Shown piece after piece: positions 1-7,768 of a DNA stretch of 49,349 bases; position 1 is the stretch's first letter; each line of letters begins with the position of its first letter. This DNA comes from Lachnospiraceae bacterium (lineage in GTDB: Bacteria; Bacillota; Clostridia; Lachnospirales; Lachnospiraceae), in NCBI GenBank assembly GCA_021202465.1, contig JAJQCZ010000028.1, forward strand, positions 1-49,349, in the 5' to 3' direction. The notes below the pieces were generated by a model. That model saw only the letters and a program-made list of their open reading frames with translations. It did no database searches and was not told the origin of the DNA. Made by a program: the position numbers and the translations under genes.

Positions 1-1
1 C

Positions 2-1087
2 ATCCACTTTATCTGTCTTCTCCTGCGCTACAGCCGTTTCCTGTGCGTCTATGCCCAGGACCATAAATTTAATTCCCAGGAGGCCTGCCGTGCGATCTAC
101 CGCTGCTTCTGCCGCCTTGGAGGAAGGCCGAAACAGCTTGTCATCGATCAGGACGCCGTGTTTGTGGCCAGCGAGACCTATGGGGAGGTGATCAAAACCC
201 GCACTTTTGAAGATTTCTGTACAGAACAGGATCTGACACTCTGGGTGTGTAACAAGGCTGACCCGGAAAGCAAGGGCTCCATCGAGAATTCCGTTGGGTT
301 TGTAAAGAAAAATTTCTTCAGTGCCCGTAAGGTTACCTGTATTGATGATGTATGGCGTTCCCTTCCCGGCTGGCTGGAACGGAAAAACCAGCGGATCCAC
401 CGTGCGACCCTGCGTGTGCCGCAGGATATCTTCAGCCAGGTAGAAAAGGAGGCGCTGAGGCCACTCCTACCATCCGTATACGAGACATCACCAAATACAT
501 TCAAAAAGTATGAGGTTGCGGCCCTGCCATACGTCCTGTATAAATCCTGCAGGTATTCCGTCCCACGCAACTATGCATATCAGACCGTGCAGTACAAAGT
601 GGTCGGCGGAAAGATCCATATCTATGATGAAAACCTGCACTTTATCTGTACCCATAACCTGAGTGAGCGTAAGGGCAGCACGAACCAGCTTACAGAACAC
701 CGCAGGCAGGAACCCGGCGACTGGATCGAGATCATGGAACGGCTCCGGGTCAAGTGGAACTGTTATGATTTCCAGCATTTCATCAATGGCGTAAAGAAGG
801 AGAATCCCCGCCATATTTCAAAGCAGCTGCGCGCGATCGAGCAGTTCCTCGACCGGGAAAAACCGGATAAGGCGCTGGTCGCGCAGGTGATGAAAGAATG
901 CTGTGCAAAGTACCGTTATCAGTTCTCGCAGTTCAAGGTTGTTTTCGATCTTGCACGGGCGGGCCGGGAGCTTTCTACAGATGACAGCCGCGCTCAGGTC
1001 CCCACCGGGGATGTCGCCTATACGGATCTGTCTGTCTATGCAAAAGCATTCTCGGAACGCACAGCAGGAAAGGAGGCCGCCATATGA
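2..1087 (+). CDS. istA: IS21 transposase IstA, 5'-truncated by window edge
   Basis: The frame is open from base 2, so this is the C-terminal ~361 residues of a DDE transposase (rve integrase core, IS21 family). The second catalytic Asp lies in the VIDQDAVF stretch (about bases 141-165). The catalytic Glu is probably in KGSIENSVGFVKKNF (about 271-315), the usual IS21 spacing. IstA binds and cuts the element ends and works with the ATPase IstB, whose ATG overlaps its stop codon (ATGA, 1084-1087). No disruption is visible, so it may be functional. The GTG at 158 is an internal Val codon and not the start. Confidence 0.9.
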   Translation: MHFICLLLRYSRFLCVYAQDHKFNSQEACRAIYRCFCRLGGRPKQLVIDQDAVFVASETYGEVIKTRTFEDFCTEQDLTLWVCNKADPESKGSIENSVGFVKKNFFSARKVTCIDDVWRSLPGWLERKNQRIHRATLRVPQDIFSQVEKEALRPLLPSVYETSPNTFKKYEVAALPYVLYKSCRYSVPRNYAYQTVQYKVVGGKIHIYDENLHFICTHNLSERKGSTNQLTEHRRQEPGDWIEIMERLRVKWNCYDFQHFINGVKKENPRHISKQLRAIEQFLDREKPDKALVAQVMKECCAKYRYQFSQFKVVFDLARAGRELSTDDSRAQVPTGDVAYTDLSVYAKAFSERTAGKEAAI

Positions 1088-1875
1088 ACCGTGAAATCTT
1101 AAAAAGCATGGATACCGGGCACATCCCGGTACAGCAGCTCACTGCCCTGCTCGACACTTTTGCCTTAAAGCACGCTTCCCGGATGCTCCCTGACCTGCTG
1201 GAATCTGCGGATGTGCAGGGTACCTCCTGCAGGGAATTTCTGCTGGCAGTTCTGGAGACCGAGGTGAAGGGGCGCAATGAGCGCCGCAGGAAACGGAATT
1301 ACTCCGCCGCACACTTTCCGCCGAACATCCGCCCACTGGAAGAATTCGAACCGGAGGAGTTGGAATCCGGCATCACGGCGGCCCAGCTGTCCACCCTGAA
1401 AGAATTGTCCTGGCTGGATAACCGGGGCAACCTGGTATTCGCCGGGCCACCGGGGCTTGGCAAGACCATGGTTGCCTGCGGCCTGGGGCTGCAGGCGATC
1501 AACAGCGGCTATACCGTGTGTTTTGAGAAGATGGTCAACCTCATAAAGATCCTGGATACGGCGGAAACCGAACGTGCTTCCGGATTTCGACTGAAAAATA
1601 TCCGTAAGGCCCAGCTCATCATCATTGATGAGATCGGGTATACACCGATCAGCCGCGGCCAGGCAAACCGGTTCTTCACCTTTATCAGCGATACCTATGA
1701 GAGCAGCTCCATCATCTTCACCACAAACAAGGAGATCGTGGACTGGGCGGAGATGATGGGTGACCCCGTGCTCACCACCGCCATGCTGGACCGGATACTT
1801 CATCATGCCAGATGCTATTCTTTCCGGGGAGAGTCCTATCGGCTCAAGCATCCTGATTTATACAAAACGTATTGA
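1084..1875 (+). CDS. istB: IS21 helper ATPase IstB
   Basis: A 263-residue AAA+ ATPase of the IstB/DnaC type, the normal length for the family. The Walker A motif GPPGLGKT is at residues 121-128 and the Walker B LIIIDEIGY at about 178-186. IstB selects target DNA and activates IstA. It is translationally coupled to istA through a 4-base overlap, and the first end repeat begins only a few bases after its stop. The reading frame is intact. Confidence 0.92.
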   Translation: MNREILKSMDTGHIPVQQLTALLDTFALKHASRMLPDLLESADVQGTSCREFLLAVLETEVKGRNERRRKRNYSAAHFPPNIRPLEEFEPEELESGITAAQLSTLKELSWLDNRGNLVFAGPPGLGKTMVACGLGLQAINSGYTVCFEKMVNLIKILDTAETERASGFRLKNIRKAQLIIIDEIGYTPISRGQANRFFTFISDTYESSSIIFTTNKEIVDWAEMMGDPVLTTAMLDRILHHARCYSFRGESYRLKHPDLYKTY

Positions 1876-1880
1876 TCCGG

Positions 1881-2021
1881 ATGTAAAAAACTGCTTACCG
1901 GGGAGTGTAAAGAACTCTTTACCATACAGTGTAAAAAACTGCTTACCGAAAGATGTAAATTTCTCCTTACCGTGCAATGTAAAAAACTCCTTACCATACG
2001 ATGTAAAAAAAGTGCTTGACA
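1881..2021 (+). repeat. IS21 right-end array of six 24-bp transposase-site repeats
   Basis: TGTAA cores occur at 1882, 1906, 1930, 1954, 1978 and 2002, a perfect 24-bp period. Five units share the form TGTAAaaaactgcTTACC. The sixth is diverged and ends in CTTGACA, the element terminus. IS21 elements carry multiple IstA-binding repeats at their ends, so this is read as the transposase binding array. Six in-register copies is a long one. Confidence 0.85.
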
Positions 2022-2767
2022 CTTGCAATTATGATCAGGCGTATCTTTCTACGATGCTGCCGAAGGATACGCCGGAGACTATCCGGGACCGGTTGCAAAA
2101 GCATCAGCCCTCAAATCTGATTGGACATGCTGTCGGTATCAGCGATGTGATCGTCGTGAACAGAGACGGCATCATCACTTCTTATTACATAGACAAGGAA
2201 CAGCTTGTTGTACTGGCAGGATTTATCCGGCCGAACTCCTCCGGCTCTTTAATAAATCTGGATACGGAAGGTTATCGGATTGAGGGAAAGAACGGTACCT
2301 GGATGGCAACGGATGAGATCAATATCGACGGGAGACAGTTTTTCCTGATGGAAAACGAGCAATATCAGTCCAGCGCTGCGTTTACTGTAGTAGATAGTGA
2401 CGGGAAACTGGTTTGTGACAGCAACCAGGGGTTTGATGATACTGTAACTGTACAGAAAATACAGGAATTCCTGCATCCTCCAGTGATAATTCCTTCGCAG
2501 GAGCCGAATCCGCCGAAACCGTCTTTGGAACAGTATCAGAAATATTATGAAAACGGCGAATATCTTAGGGCGGCGGAGATGACAGAGGAACAAAATTATA
2601 ATATGATTGATGGCCGGGTCAATAATCTTGCCGCGCCAAGGAAGATTGGAGGACGCATTTCTGTTCTGGACAGGCTTCACCTGAAACAAGCAGAACGGGC
2701 AATCAAGAATGGCAAAGAAGTACCAAAGCATCTGCTGTCAGATGAGCAGGAGCGTAACCGGAAATAA
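2022..2767 (+). pseudogene. C-terminal fragment of YodL/DUF4316-type conjugative-element protein
   Basis: The open frame continues out of the IS21 end without its own start codon or ribosome site. The ~248 residues resemble the C-terminal part of the large YodL/DUF4316 proteins of Tn1549-like integrative conjugative elements: a YodL-like part (GHAVGISDVIVVNRDG, TSYYIDKEQLV), then GRQFFLMENEQY, and a tail with EEQNYNMIDGRVNN and GGRISVLDRLHLKQAE. The N-terminal part was separated by the IS insertion and is not in the window. The fragment has no internal stop, so the insertion may be recent. Function of the family in conjugation is not well defined. Confidence 0.75.
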
Positions 2768-2773
2768 GAGATT

Positions 2774-2809
2774 GAGATGTCTGGCGTCAAAGCCCGGCAT
2801 CTCTTTTTT
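2774..2809 (+). terminator. Rho-independent terminator after YodL fragment
   Basis: GAGATGTCTGGC pairs with GCCCGGCATCTC (one mismatch, one wobble) around a short loop and is followed by six T. Confidence 0.8.
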
Positions 2810-2820
2810 GATGTGAAAGT

Positions 2821-2862
2821 GCAATCAATGCTCATTGCTTTTCGGACAAAAACAAGTATAAT
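2821..2862 (+). promoter_or_regulatory. Promoter of the DUF4209 gene with inverted repeat
   Basis: TTGCTT (2835-2840), 16-bp spacer, TATAAT (2857-2862), 40 bp before the DUF4209 start. GCAAT/ATTGC arms (2821-2825, 2834-2838) overlap the -35 box and could be an operator. This gives the gene its own transcription start, independent of the broken gene upstream. Confidence 0.65.
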
Positions 2863-2901
2863 AAGGGAAAATGAAAATAGGCGCAAGAGAGGAAGAAAGG
2901 C

Positions 2902-4707
2902 ATGAATCTTTATGAGGTCTTGAGTAAATATACAAAACGAGACAGTTATAGATGTGCAATTTTTCAGGATGAAGGGAAAGGAGAACTGGACACAGAACGT
3001 GATGTGGCTGTTTTTGAGTTGTTGAAAAACGTTTCCAATATTGGCGCAAAGATTACATTAAAAGATATAAGTTTTGGACCCGCAATTGAATGGGAGGGAA
3101 AGCGTTCTTTTGGACCACAGGATATATCAGAAAGCGATTATATGACATTAAAATCATTGGACATGGATCAAATCCCTGATTATATCAGATGCAGACTTGC
3201 TGATTTGCTATGGGTAGAACAAAAGTATTATCCAGCTGCAAAAGTGGCAGCTGCAACATATCTTGAACTGTTTAAGGAAACGTTTTCTGAAGAACGTTGG
3301 GTTAGGAGCATACAGTTACTTTATCGTGCCGTTTGTATTTCGCTTCAGATTAATTGCCAAACAATATGTGAGGAAACTCGTCAGCTGATATGTAAATACT
3401 TAAAAAGAGCTGATGAAGAAGGGAATGATTCTTTATCTATCAGTTTTATAGAAATCCTTGTTGAACAAAAATTATCGGATGATGATTTAGCGCTTCCGAT
3501 TTTAGATAAAATGATCAGCAAAACAGCGGTACCAATTCAAAGAATAGAAAGAGCTTATCAGTTGAAATTGAAGTGTCTGGAATGGAAAAAATCCGGCTCG
3601 GACAATATAAAATCAGTAAACAAGGCTTTTGCACAACGATATGAAACAGAATCTGAAAGGCACAATGCATCAACATTCCCAGATATTTCTATTATGATTG
3701 ATTTGTTGAGAAAGGCGGTCATTTTATATAGGAACAATGGTGAATCGGAAGAGGCACAACGTGTCCAAAGAAGAATTACTGAATTGCAAGGAAAACTTCC
3801 GAAAATGCTTTCTTCTATAGTGAATGGGTATGATGTCTCAAAGTTACATCAATATTTGGTTGACTGTTTTGATGGATTATCATTTGCAGAGGGCGTTATA
3901 CTGATTGCACAATTTACTGTGTTCAGGAAAAAGGATGATGTAAAGAATGCTCTGCTTCAGAAATTGCATGATTATCCTCTACAGCTTTTGAGCAGCAAGC
4001 GTTTTATGAATGAAAAAGGACAGACTGTGCTTCAACTCCATCCTCTGGATATGAAAAATCCTGATGGTGATACCAAACTTTTCAATGCACACCTTCACCG
4101 AGAATTATATGATATGGAAGTGATAGACGGTAATCTTATTTTGCTAAGGGCATTGGAAATCCTACGAAATAACTGTGCTTTTTCGATAGAAGACCTGGAT
4201 TTTTTGATTAAAGATAATGCGATGATTCCCAAAGGTAGGGAGAGAATCTTTCAATCGGCCTTATATATGGCTTTGCAAGGAGATTACTATGAAGCAGTGC
4301 ATATCCTGGCTCCTCAGGTGGAAAATCTATTCCGAAATCTTGCAGAAGAACTTGGAGCATTGACAGCAACATTTGAGGATGATGGAACCTCTCAGGCAAA
4401 GGTTTTAAGCTCGGTTTTTGAATTACCGGAATTAATTGATGCCTATGATAATGATATTCTTTTTATCTTTGAGGGGTTGCTAAATGAGCGTGCAGGAGCA
4501 AATATCCGTAATGAAGTAGCACATGGCTTACTGGAAGAACCTTTTGCGTGCAGTGGAGTGTGTATTTATTTTATCTGCGCCGTTCTTAAACTACTTATTT
4601 TTACATCACCCGGATGCAATGAAGTGTACAGGGCTAGCGACAGGCTAAAAGTGATAAAGGTACCTCAAGAGGATATTTCCCCAGTGCCGGTTAAAAATTA
4701 TAAATGA
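2902..4707 (+). CDS. DUF4209-domain protein, candidate HEPN RNase
   Basis: A 601-residue soluble protein with a mostly helical N-terminal two thirds and a C-terminal DUF4209-like region (LFRNLAEELGALTATFEDDG at about residues 474-495, then R536-N-E-V-A-H541-G). The RNxxxHG signature is the hallmark of DUF4209 and also fits the R-x4-6-H active-site pattern of HEPN ribonucleases with the polar residue after Arg, so an RNase role is inferred. The gene is AT-rich compared with the core genes to the right, has its own promoter and an AGGAAGAAAGG ribosome site, and sits in mobile-element cargo. A defence or abortive-infection role is plausible but unproven. The frame is intact. Confidence 0.65.
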   Translation: MNLYEVLSKYTKRDSYRCAIFQDEGKGELDTERDVAVFELLKNVSNIGAKITLKDISFGPAIEWEGKRSFGPQDISESDYMTLKSLDMDQIPDYIRCRLADLLWVEQKYYPAAKVAAATYLELFKETFSEERWVRSIQLLYRAVCISLQINCQTICEETRQLICKYLKRADEEGNDSLSISFIEILVEQKLSDDDLALPILDKMISKTAVPIQRIERAYQLKLKCLEWKKSGSDNIKSVNKAFAQRYETESERHNASTFPDISIMIDLLRKAVILYRNNGESEEAQRVQRRITELQGKLPKMLSSIVNGYDVSKLHQYLVDCFDGLSFAEGVILIAQFTVFRKKDDVKNALLQKLHDYPLQLLSSKRFMNEKGQTVLQLHPLDMKNPDGDTKLFNAHLHRELYDMEVIDGNLILLRALEILRNNCAFSIEDLDFLIKDNAMIPKGRERIFQSALYMALQGDYYEAVHILAPQVENLFRNLAEELGALTATFEDDGTSQAKVLSSVFELPELIDAYDNDILFIFEGLLNERAGANIRNEVAHGLLEEPFACSGVCIYFICAVLKLLIFTSPGCNEVYRASDRLKVIKVPQEDISPVPVKNYK

Positions 4708-4798
4708 ACAAATATCCTAAGATTTTTTATTGATAATATATTGTTCGTTTTCAGCAAATTAGCATAATGATGACAGAAAGTGCGCAAGGAGTGAGTGA

Positions 4799-5251
4799 AT
4801 GAAGGATAGTGAGCTGATCGGAAAAGTGCATTCATCAGTTTACCATCAGTGCCAGAAGCGAGGTTATGCTGCGCCAGTGGATGTGTTGATGGATGTTGGT
4901 GTATTGGATAAAAAGAAATATGAGGATTGGAGATATGGCAGGGTTCCATATCTGGAAGCGGTCTGTATATGCAATCTCCGCCAGCTTTCCTTTATCATGG
5001 CACAGATACGCGCCTATGCCAAAAAAGCCGGTTATAAACCGTCCTTCTGTTACTATAAGCAGTGGGGCATGAAAAAGAAAAACGGGCAGGGACATAAACC
5101 GGTTCGCCAGCTGCGGTTCAGCAAGAGCGGCAATCCGGAAATTGAAAAAGCGTATGCGACGCATTATGTGGATAGACAGAGAAACGCTGAGATTAAGGTA
5201 GAGCAGGCGTTTCATGCTGGAAAGGAAGAGAGCGACCCGGGTGCGCCTTAG
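4799..5251 (+). CDS. Conserved hypothetical protein of clostridial mobile elements
   Basis: A 150-residue basic protein preceded by AAGGAGTG seven bases before the ATG. I recognise it as a type often met in gut Clostridia (features such as GYAAPVDVLMDVGVLDKKKYE and KPSFCYYKQWGMKKKNGQG), but no function is established. The C-terminal half has many Lys/Arg residues and could bind nucleic acid. No membrane segment or signal peptide is visible. The last codons run into a 170-bp regulatory stretch that serves the next operon. Confidence 0.6.
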   Translation: MKDSELIGKVHSSVYHQCQKRGYAAPVDVLMDVGVLDKKKYEDWRYGRVPYLEAVCICNLRQLSFIMAQIRAYAKKAGYKPSFCYYKQWGMKKKNGQGHKPVRQLRFSKSGNPEIEKAYATHYVDRQRNAEIKVEQAFHAGKEESDPGAP

Positions 5252-5316
5252 GGAGATGTCCTATCATTTCGCTTATAGAAAGTGCTACGATTTTGCAGTC
5301 GCCATGAACAAAATCA

Positions 5317-5396
5317 TTGATTTTTCAATGGTTATTGCGTATAATATACATGAAGGAAGACGTGTTAAAAATACGTTTTCCGATATAAACGGAAAA
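5317..5396 (+). promoter_or_regulatory. Promoter and operator of small-protein/GNAT operon
   Basis: TTGATT (5317-5322), 17-bp spacer, TATAAT (5340-5345). Downstream is an inverted repeat, TTTTCCG (5376-5382) and CGGAAAA (5390-5396), in the leader before the ribosome site. A symmetric element just after the promoter fits the autoregulation typical of toxin-antitoxin operons. Confidence 0.65.
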
Positions 5397-5423
5397 TACG
5401 CTGTAGGGAAGGAGGAAAAGTCT

Positions 5424-5606
5424 ATGGCAACAAGTACGTTTGAACGTAAAATTGAGATCAGTGATCCTGAATCTTTAAAAAAGCTGGCTAAGATTATGGA
5501 TGATGAAGCGCCAGGCAGACCGCTTTCTGAACATCCCTTTTCTGATGCGGAAAGAAACAGGGGTGAGGCACTATTAAAGCAATACTTATCTCGCTCAGGT
5601 CGCTGA
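5424..5606 (+). CDS. Small antitoxin-like protein upstream of GNAT protein
   Basis: A 60-residue protein started at the ATG behind GGAGGAAAAG. An upstream in-frame ATG at 5214 is ignored because it lies inside the previous gene and lacks a ribosome site. The sequence (SDPESLKKLAKIMDDEAPG, then SEHPFSDAERNRGEALLKQ) resembles small proteins I have seen paired with GNAT-fold proteins in Clostridia. It is read as the antitoxin partner, by context rather than by a known DNA-binding motif. Its 3' end contains the likely ribosome site of the next gene. Confidence 0.55.
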   Translation: MATSTFERKIEISDPESLKKLAKIMDDEAPGRPLSEHPFSDAERNRGEALLKQYLSRSGR

Positions 5607-5614
5607 TAGACGGA

Positions 5615-6181
5615 ATGGAAGAAGGCAGGGATCTTGACAGACTCCTGTCTTCTTTTTCGTGTGAGCAGGACGATGATATTGAGAGCTTCCTTCATAAAAG
5701 AGCGGTCGAGTTTGAAAAACTTTCAAAATCACGTACATATTTGGTTTTTGACCAAGAGCAGTTAGAAAATGCGAGTATGGATAACCAACCGTTGAAGATA
5801 TACGGCTATATTTCTCTTGCACTTAAAATACTTACAGTTCCTGAAACGACATCAAATAGGATACGGAAGGATTTGGATGGATTTAGCTCGAAAATTCATG
5901 GCACACTGATCAATGACTTTCCGTGTTATTTGATCGGGCAGTTATCCAGAGCTTCTAATGTCCCAAAGGAATCTCTCAGCGGAAAACAGTTGGTTGATTT
6001 TGCGTACGACGTTATTACAGCGGCAGTTAATTCTGTTGGGGGACGTTATATGATGATAGAGTGTCATGACAATGAAAAGCTCATTCAATTTTATGAAAAA
6101 AATTCTTTCCGTGTAATAGCCAGAGTTCCCGATGAAGATAAACCGATGGTTCAGATGATATGCAAAATTGAAAATCGGTGA
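5615..6181 (+). CDS. GNAT-fold acetyltransferase, candidate toxin
   Basis: 188 residues from the first ATG. The C-terminal part looks like a GNAT core: IYGYISLALKIL strand, FPCYLIGQLSR, the helix around GKQLVDFAYDVI, VGGRYMMIECHD and the FYEKNSFRVI end. GNAT toxins acetylate aminoacyl-tRNA, and the pairing with a small upstream protein suggests such a system. The start is uncertain: the ATG at 5615 has no good ribosome site, whereas GGGTGAGG (5561-5568) lies four bases before an in-frame ATT (5573) that would add 14 residues (IKAILISLRSLIDG) and overlap the upstream gene. A housekeeping acetyltransferase is the alternative. Confidence 0.65.
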   Translation: MEEGRDLDRLLSSFSCEQDDDIESFLHKRAVEFEKLSKSRTYLVFDQEQLENASMDNQPLKIYGYISLALKILTVPETTSNRIRKDLDGFSSKIHGTLINDFPCYLIGQLSRASNVPKESLSGKQLVDFAYDVITAAVNSVGGRYMMIECHDNEKLIQFYEKNSFRVIARVPDEDKPMVQMICKIENR

Positions 6182-6185
6182 CTAT

Positions 6186-6226
6186 ATCCCATCAGGTGAG
6201 TTTTAATGACACCTGATGGGATTTTT
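6186..6226 (+). terminator. Rho-independent terminator after GNAT gene
   Basis: Perfect 13-bp stem ATCCCATCAGGTG / CACCTGATGGGAT with an 11-nt loop and a TTTTT tail. It separates the plus-strand operon from the convergent relaxase remnant. Confidence 0.9.
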
Positions 6227-6229
6227 GCG

Positions 6230-7333
6230 TTATGAGATATCCTGTGCTTTTGAATGTTCCGGTGTTCGTGTATGACTCTGGTCAAGGATGCTGTCCACGT
6301 TTGAGCATACTGTCCGAAGCTCTTTCTGGTAGTCACGGAAATAATGATAGGTTTCGGTCTGCGCCTCTTTTTGTATTTTCAGACGGTTCTGTTCTGCTTT
6401 CAATGCTTTCATGGTCGGGAATGGGGTGTCGGGGTACTGAGCTTTCAAATATTTTACGGCGACTTCATATAGTTCGATTTCGGAACTGTGCTCCTGACGG
6501 AATTTCTTTTTGCTCTTAGCTTTTAACATCTGGCCGTAAACAGATTTATTGGAAAGGTACTGACCGGCAAAATGGATTTTCTCGTTGAGCAGTTTCATCT
6601 GGTTTTCCGTTTCCCGGAGCGTTCTCCTCGCTTCATGCATTTTGGCGGTGATGTCATCGAAGCTCTCCTACAAATTGTCTCTGGTGTGGTATTCGTGCTC
6701 CTGGACATAGGCAATCGTTTTTGCCATCTGCTGTAAATTGGAAATTTTTATTTTTTGCGCATAGGCGCGGCTCTGCTGCGCTTTTACACAGTCCTGAAGA
6801 TCGACAACCAGACGCAGGTCGGACTTGATGAACAGGATTGTGATCGGGTCGTTCTCATCATACGGAACGGTGCCGGATGTTGGCTCTGCATCATTCAAAG
6901 GATTTTCATTTGGGACTGTTCTGTTTTCCTCAACAGTTTTTGCATTCTCTGCAAACAGATTCAGCAAAAATTCTTTTTCATAGTAGGTTCCTAATGCCCT
7001 GCCGGGGATGTTTTTATTCCGATCAGGATGGAGGTAGCTGTATCGCCCGCGGCTTTCCGTAAGACGGATTCTGTATTTTTTCTGCAGGATGGCCTGAAAT
7101 TCTTCTGGAGATTCTGCGGTTCTGGCGGTATCGTCGATGGCGTCACGGAGATATTGCTTCTGAGTCTGGAATATGGTCTTCCGTGGAGTAAGCCCATCGG
7201 CAATGATCTTTTCGTTGAGCTTGTCAAGATTTCTCTGGCCGCGCCGTCTGGCCTGATACTCACGGTCTGTGATTTTGCATTCGCGTATTCGTTTGTGATC
7301 AATGAGTGGTGAGGGGACAGAGGAGTGGAACAA
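6230..7333 (-). pseudogene. Relaxase (MobA-type) C-terminal fragment with in-frame amber stop
   Basis: Two open stretches in the same minus-strand frame (7333-6668 and 6667-6230) are separated only by TAG at 6668-6670. Reading through gives a continuous C-terminal half of a Tn1549-type mobilisation relaxase: FTPR-like TPRKTIFQTQKQ, the ESRGRYSYLHPDRNKNIPGR segment, VDLQDCVKAQQSRAYAQK, then the coiled region after the stop (YLSNKSVYGQMLKAKSKKKF). The N-terminal catalytic part with the Tyr and His triad is missing beyond about 7300. It is a decayed backbone gene of the conjugative element whose other remnants lie to the left. Confidence 0.8.
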
Positions 7334-7747
7334 GGTAAAAACGCAGCTGTTTGCTTTGACAGCAGGCCGATAAATGTCCGGGCCGGATGCAGAAATTATT
7401 TTTCTGCATGATTGTGGGAGACATTACCTGGATGTTAAAGAGAACACTGGGAGTCAAGGCGTTGCTGATAAGGTTAAGTTTACAATCTTTTTCTTCAAAC
7501 ATAGAGGGGTTGTAAAAGGGGCGTTTACATGATATCATGATAATAGTATGATACAAGGGACAAAAGGTCAGGAATGGAACGCTTGCGTTCCAATTCATGA
7601 CCTTGGGTCCCGCAAAACATGAGTAAGTAGCGCATTTTTGTAAAAAATTGCGCGGATTACGAATGTTTTAGGATTGCGAGAGCGCTTCAGCGCGTAGCAA
7701 TCCGTGTATCAAGGCGACAAAATACCTTTTGTCGCCCACATCATAGT
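7334..7747. other. Gene-free stretch between relaxase remnant and rpn, with three hairpins
   Basis: No convincing gene is seen in these 414 bp. Three strong hairpins follow one another: 7564-7604 (AAGGTCA/TGACCTT outer arms, GGAACG/CGTTCC inner arms), 7671-7703 (GGATTGC/GCAATCC with inner GCGCT/AGCGC) and 7713-7736 (perfect 10-bp GGCGACAAAA/TTTTGTCGCC). They lead directly into the rpn ribosome site and may form a leader RNA or the end of a former element. Confidence 0.6.
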
Positions 7748-7768
7748 ATGAAAGAAGGGGGCGGTTCT

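Larger units (their letters stand above)
1..2021 (+). mobile_element. IS21-family insertion sequence, left part outside window
   Basis: An istA-istB pair with 4-bp overlap is followed by a repeat-rich right end that finishes in GTGCTTGACA at 2021, that is, an inverted end beginning TGTCAAGCAC, which fits the TGT/ACA termini of IS21 elements. The element starts before base 1, so the left end and target duplication cannot be seen. The sequence directly to its right is the interior of a conjugative-element gene, so the insertion disrupted that gene. Confidence 0.85.

Noticed and set aside
1881-2021. CRISPR or protein-coding repeat at the IS21 right end
   Set aside because: 24-bp units without spacers ending in an IS terminus; the open frame through them has no start and continues from an out-of-frame part of istB.
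7299-7598. Minus-strand open frame of 99 codons before the relaxase remnant
   Set aside because: Composition is unlike a protein, it contains the hairpin region and does not match the missing relaxase N-terminus.
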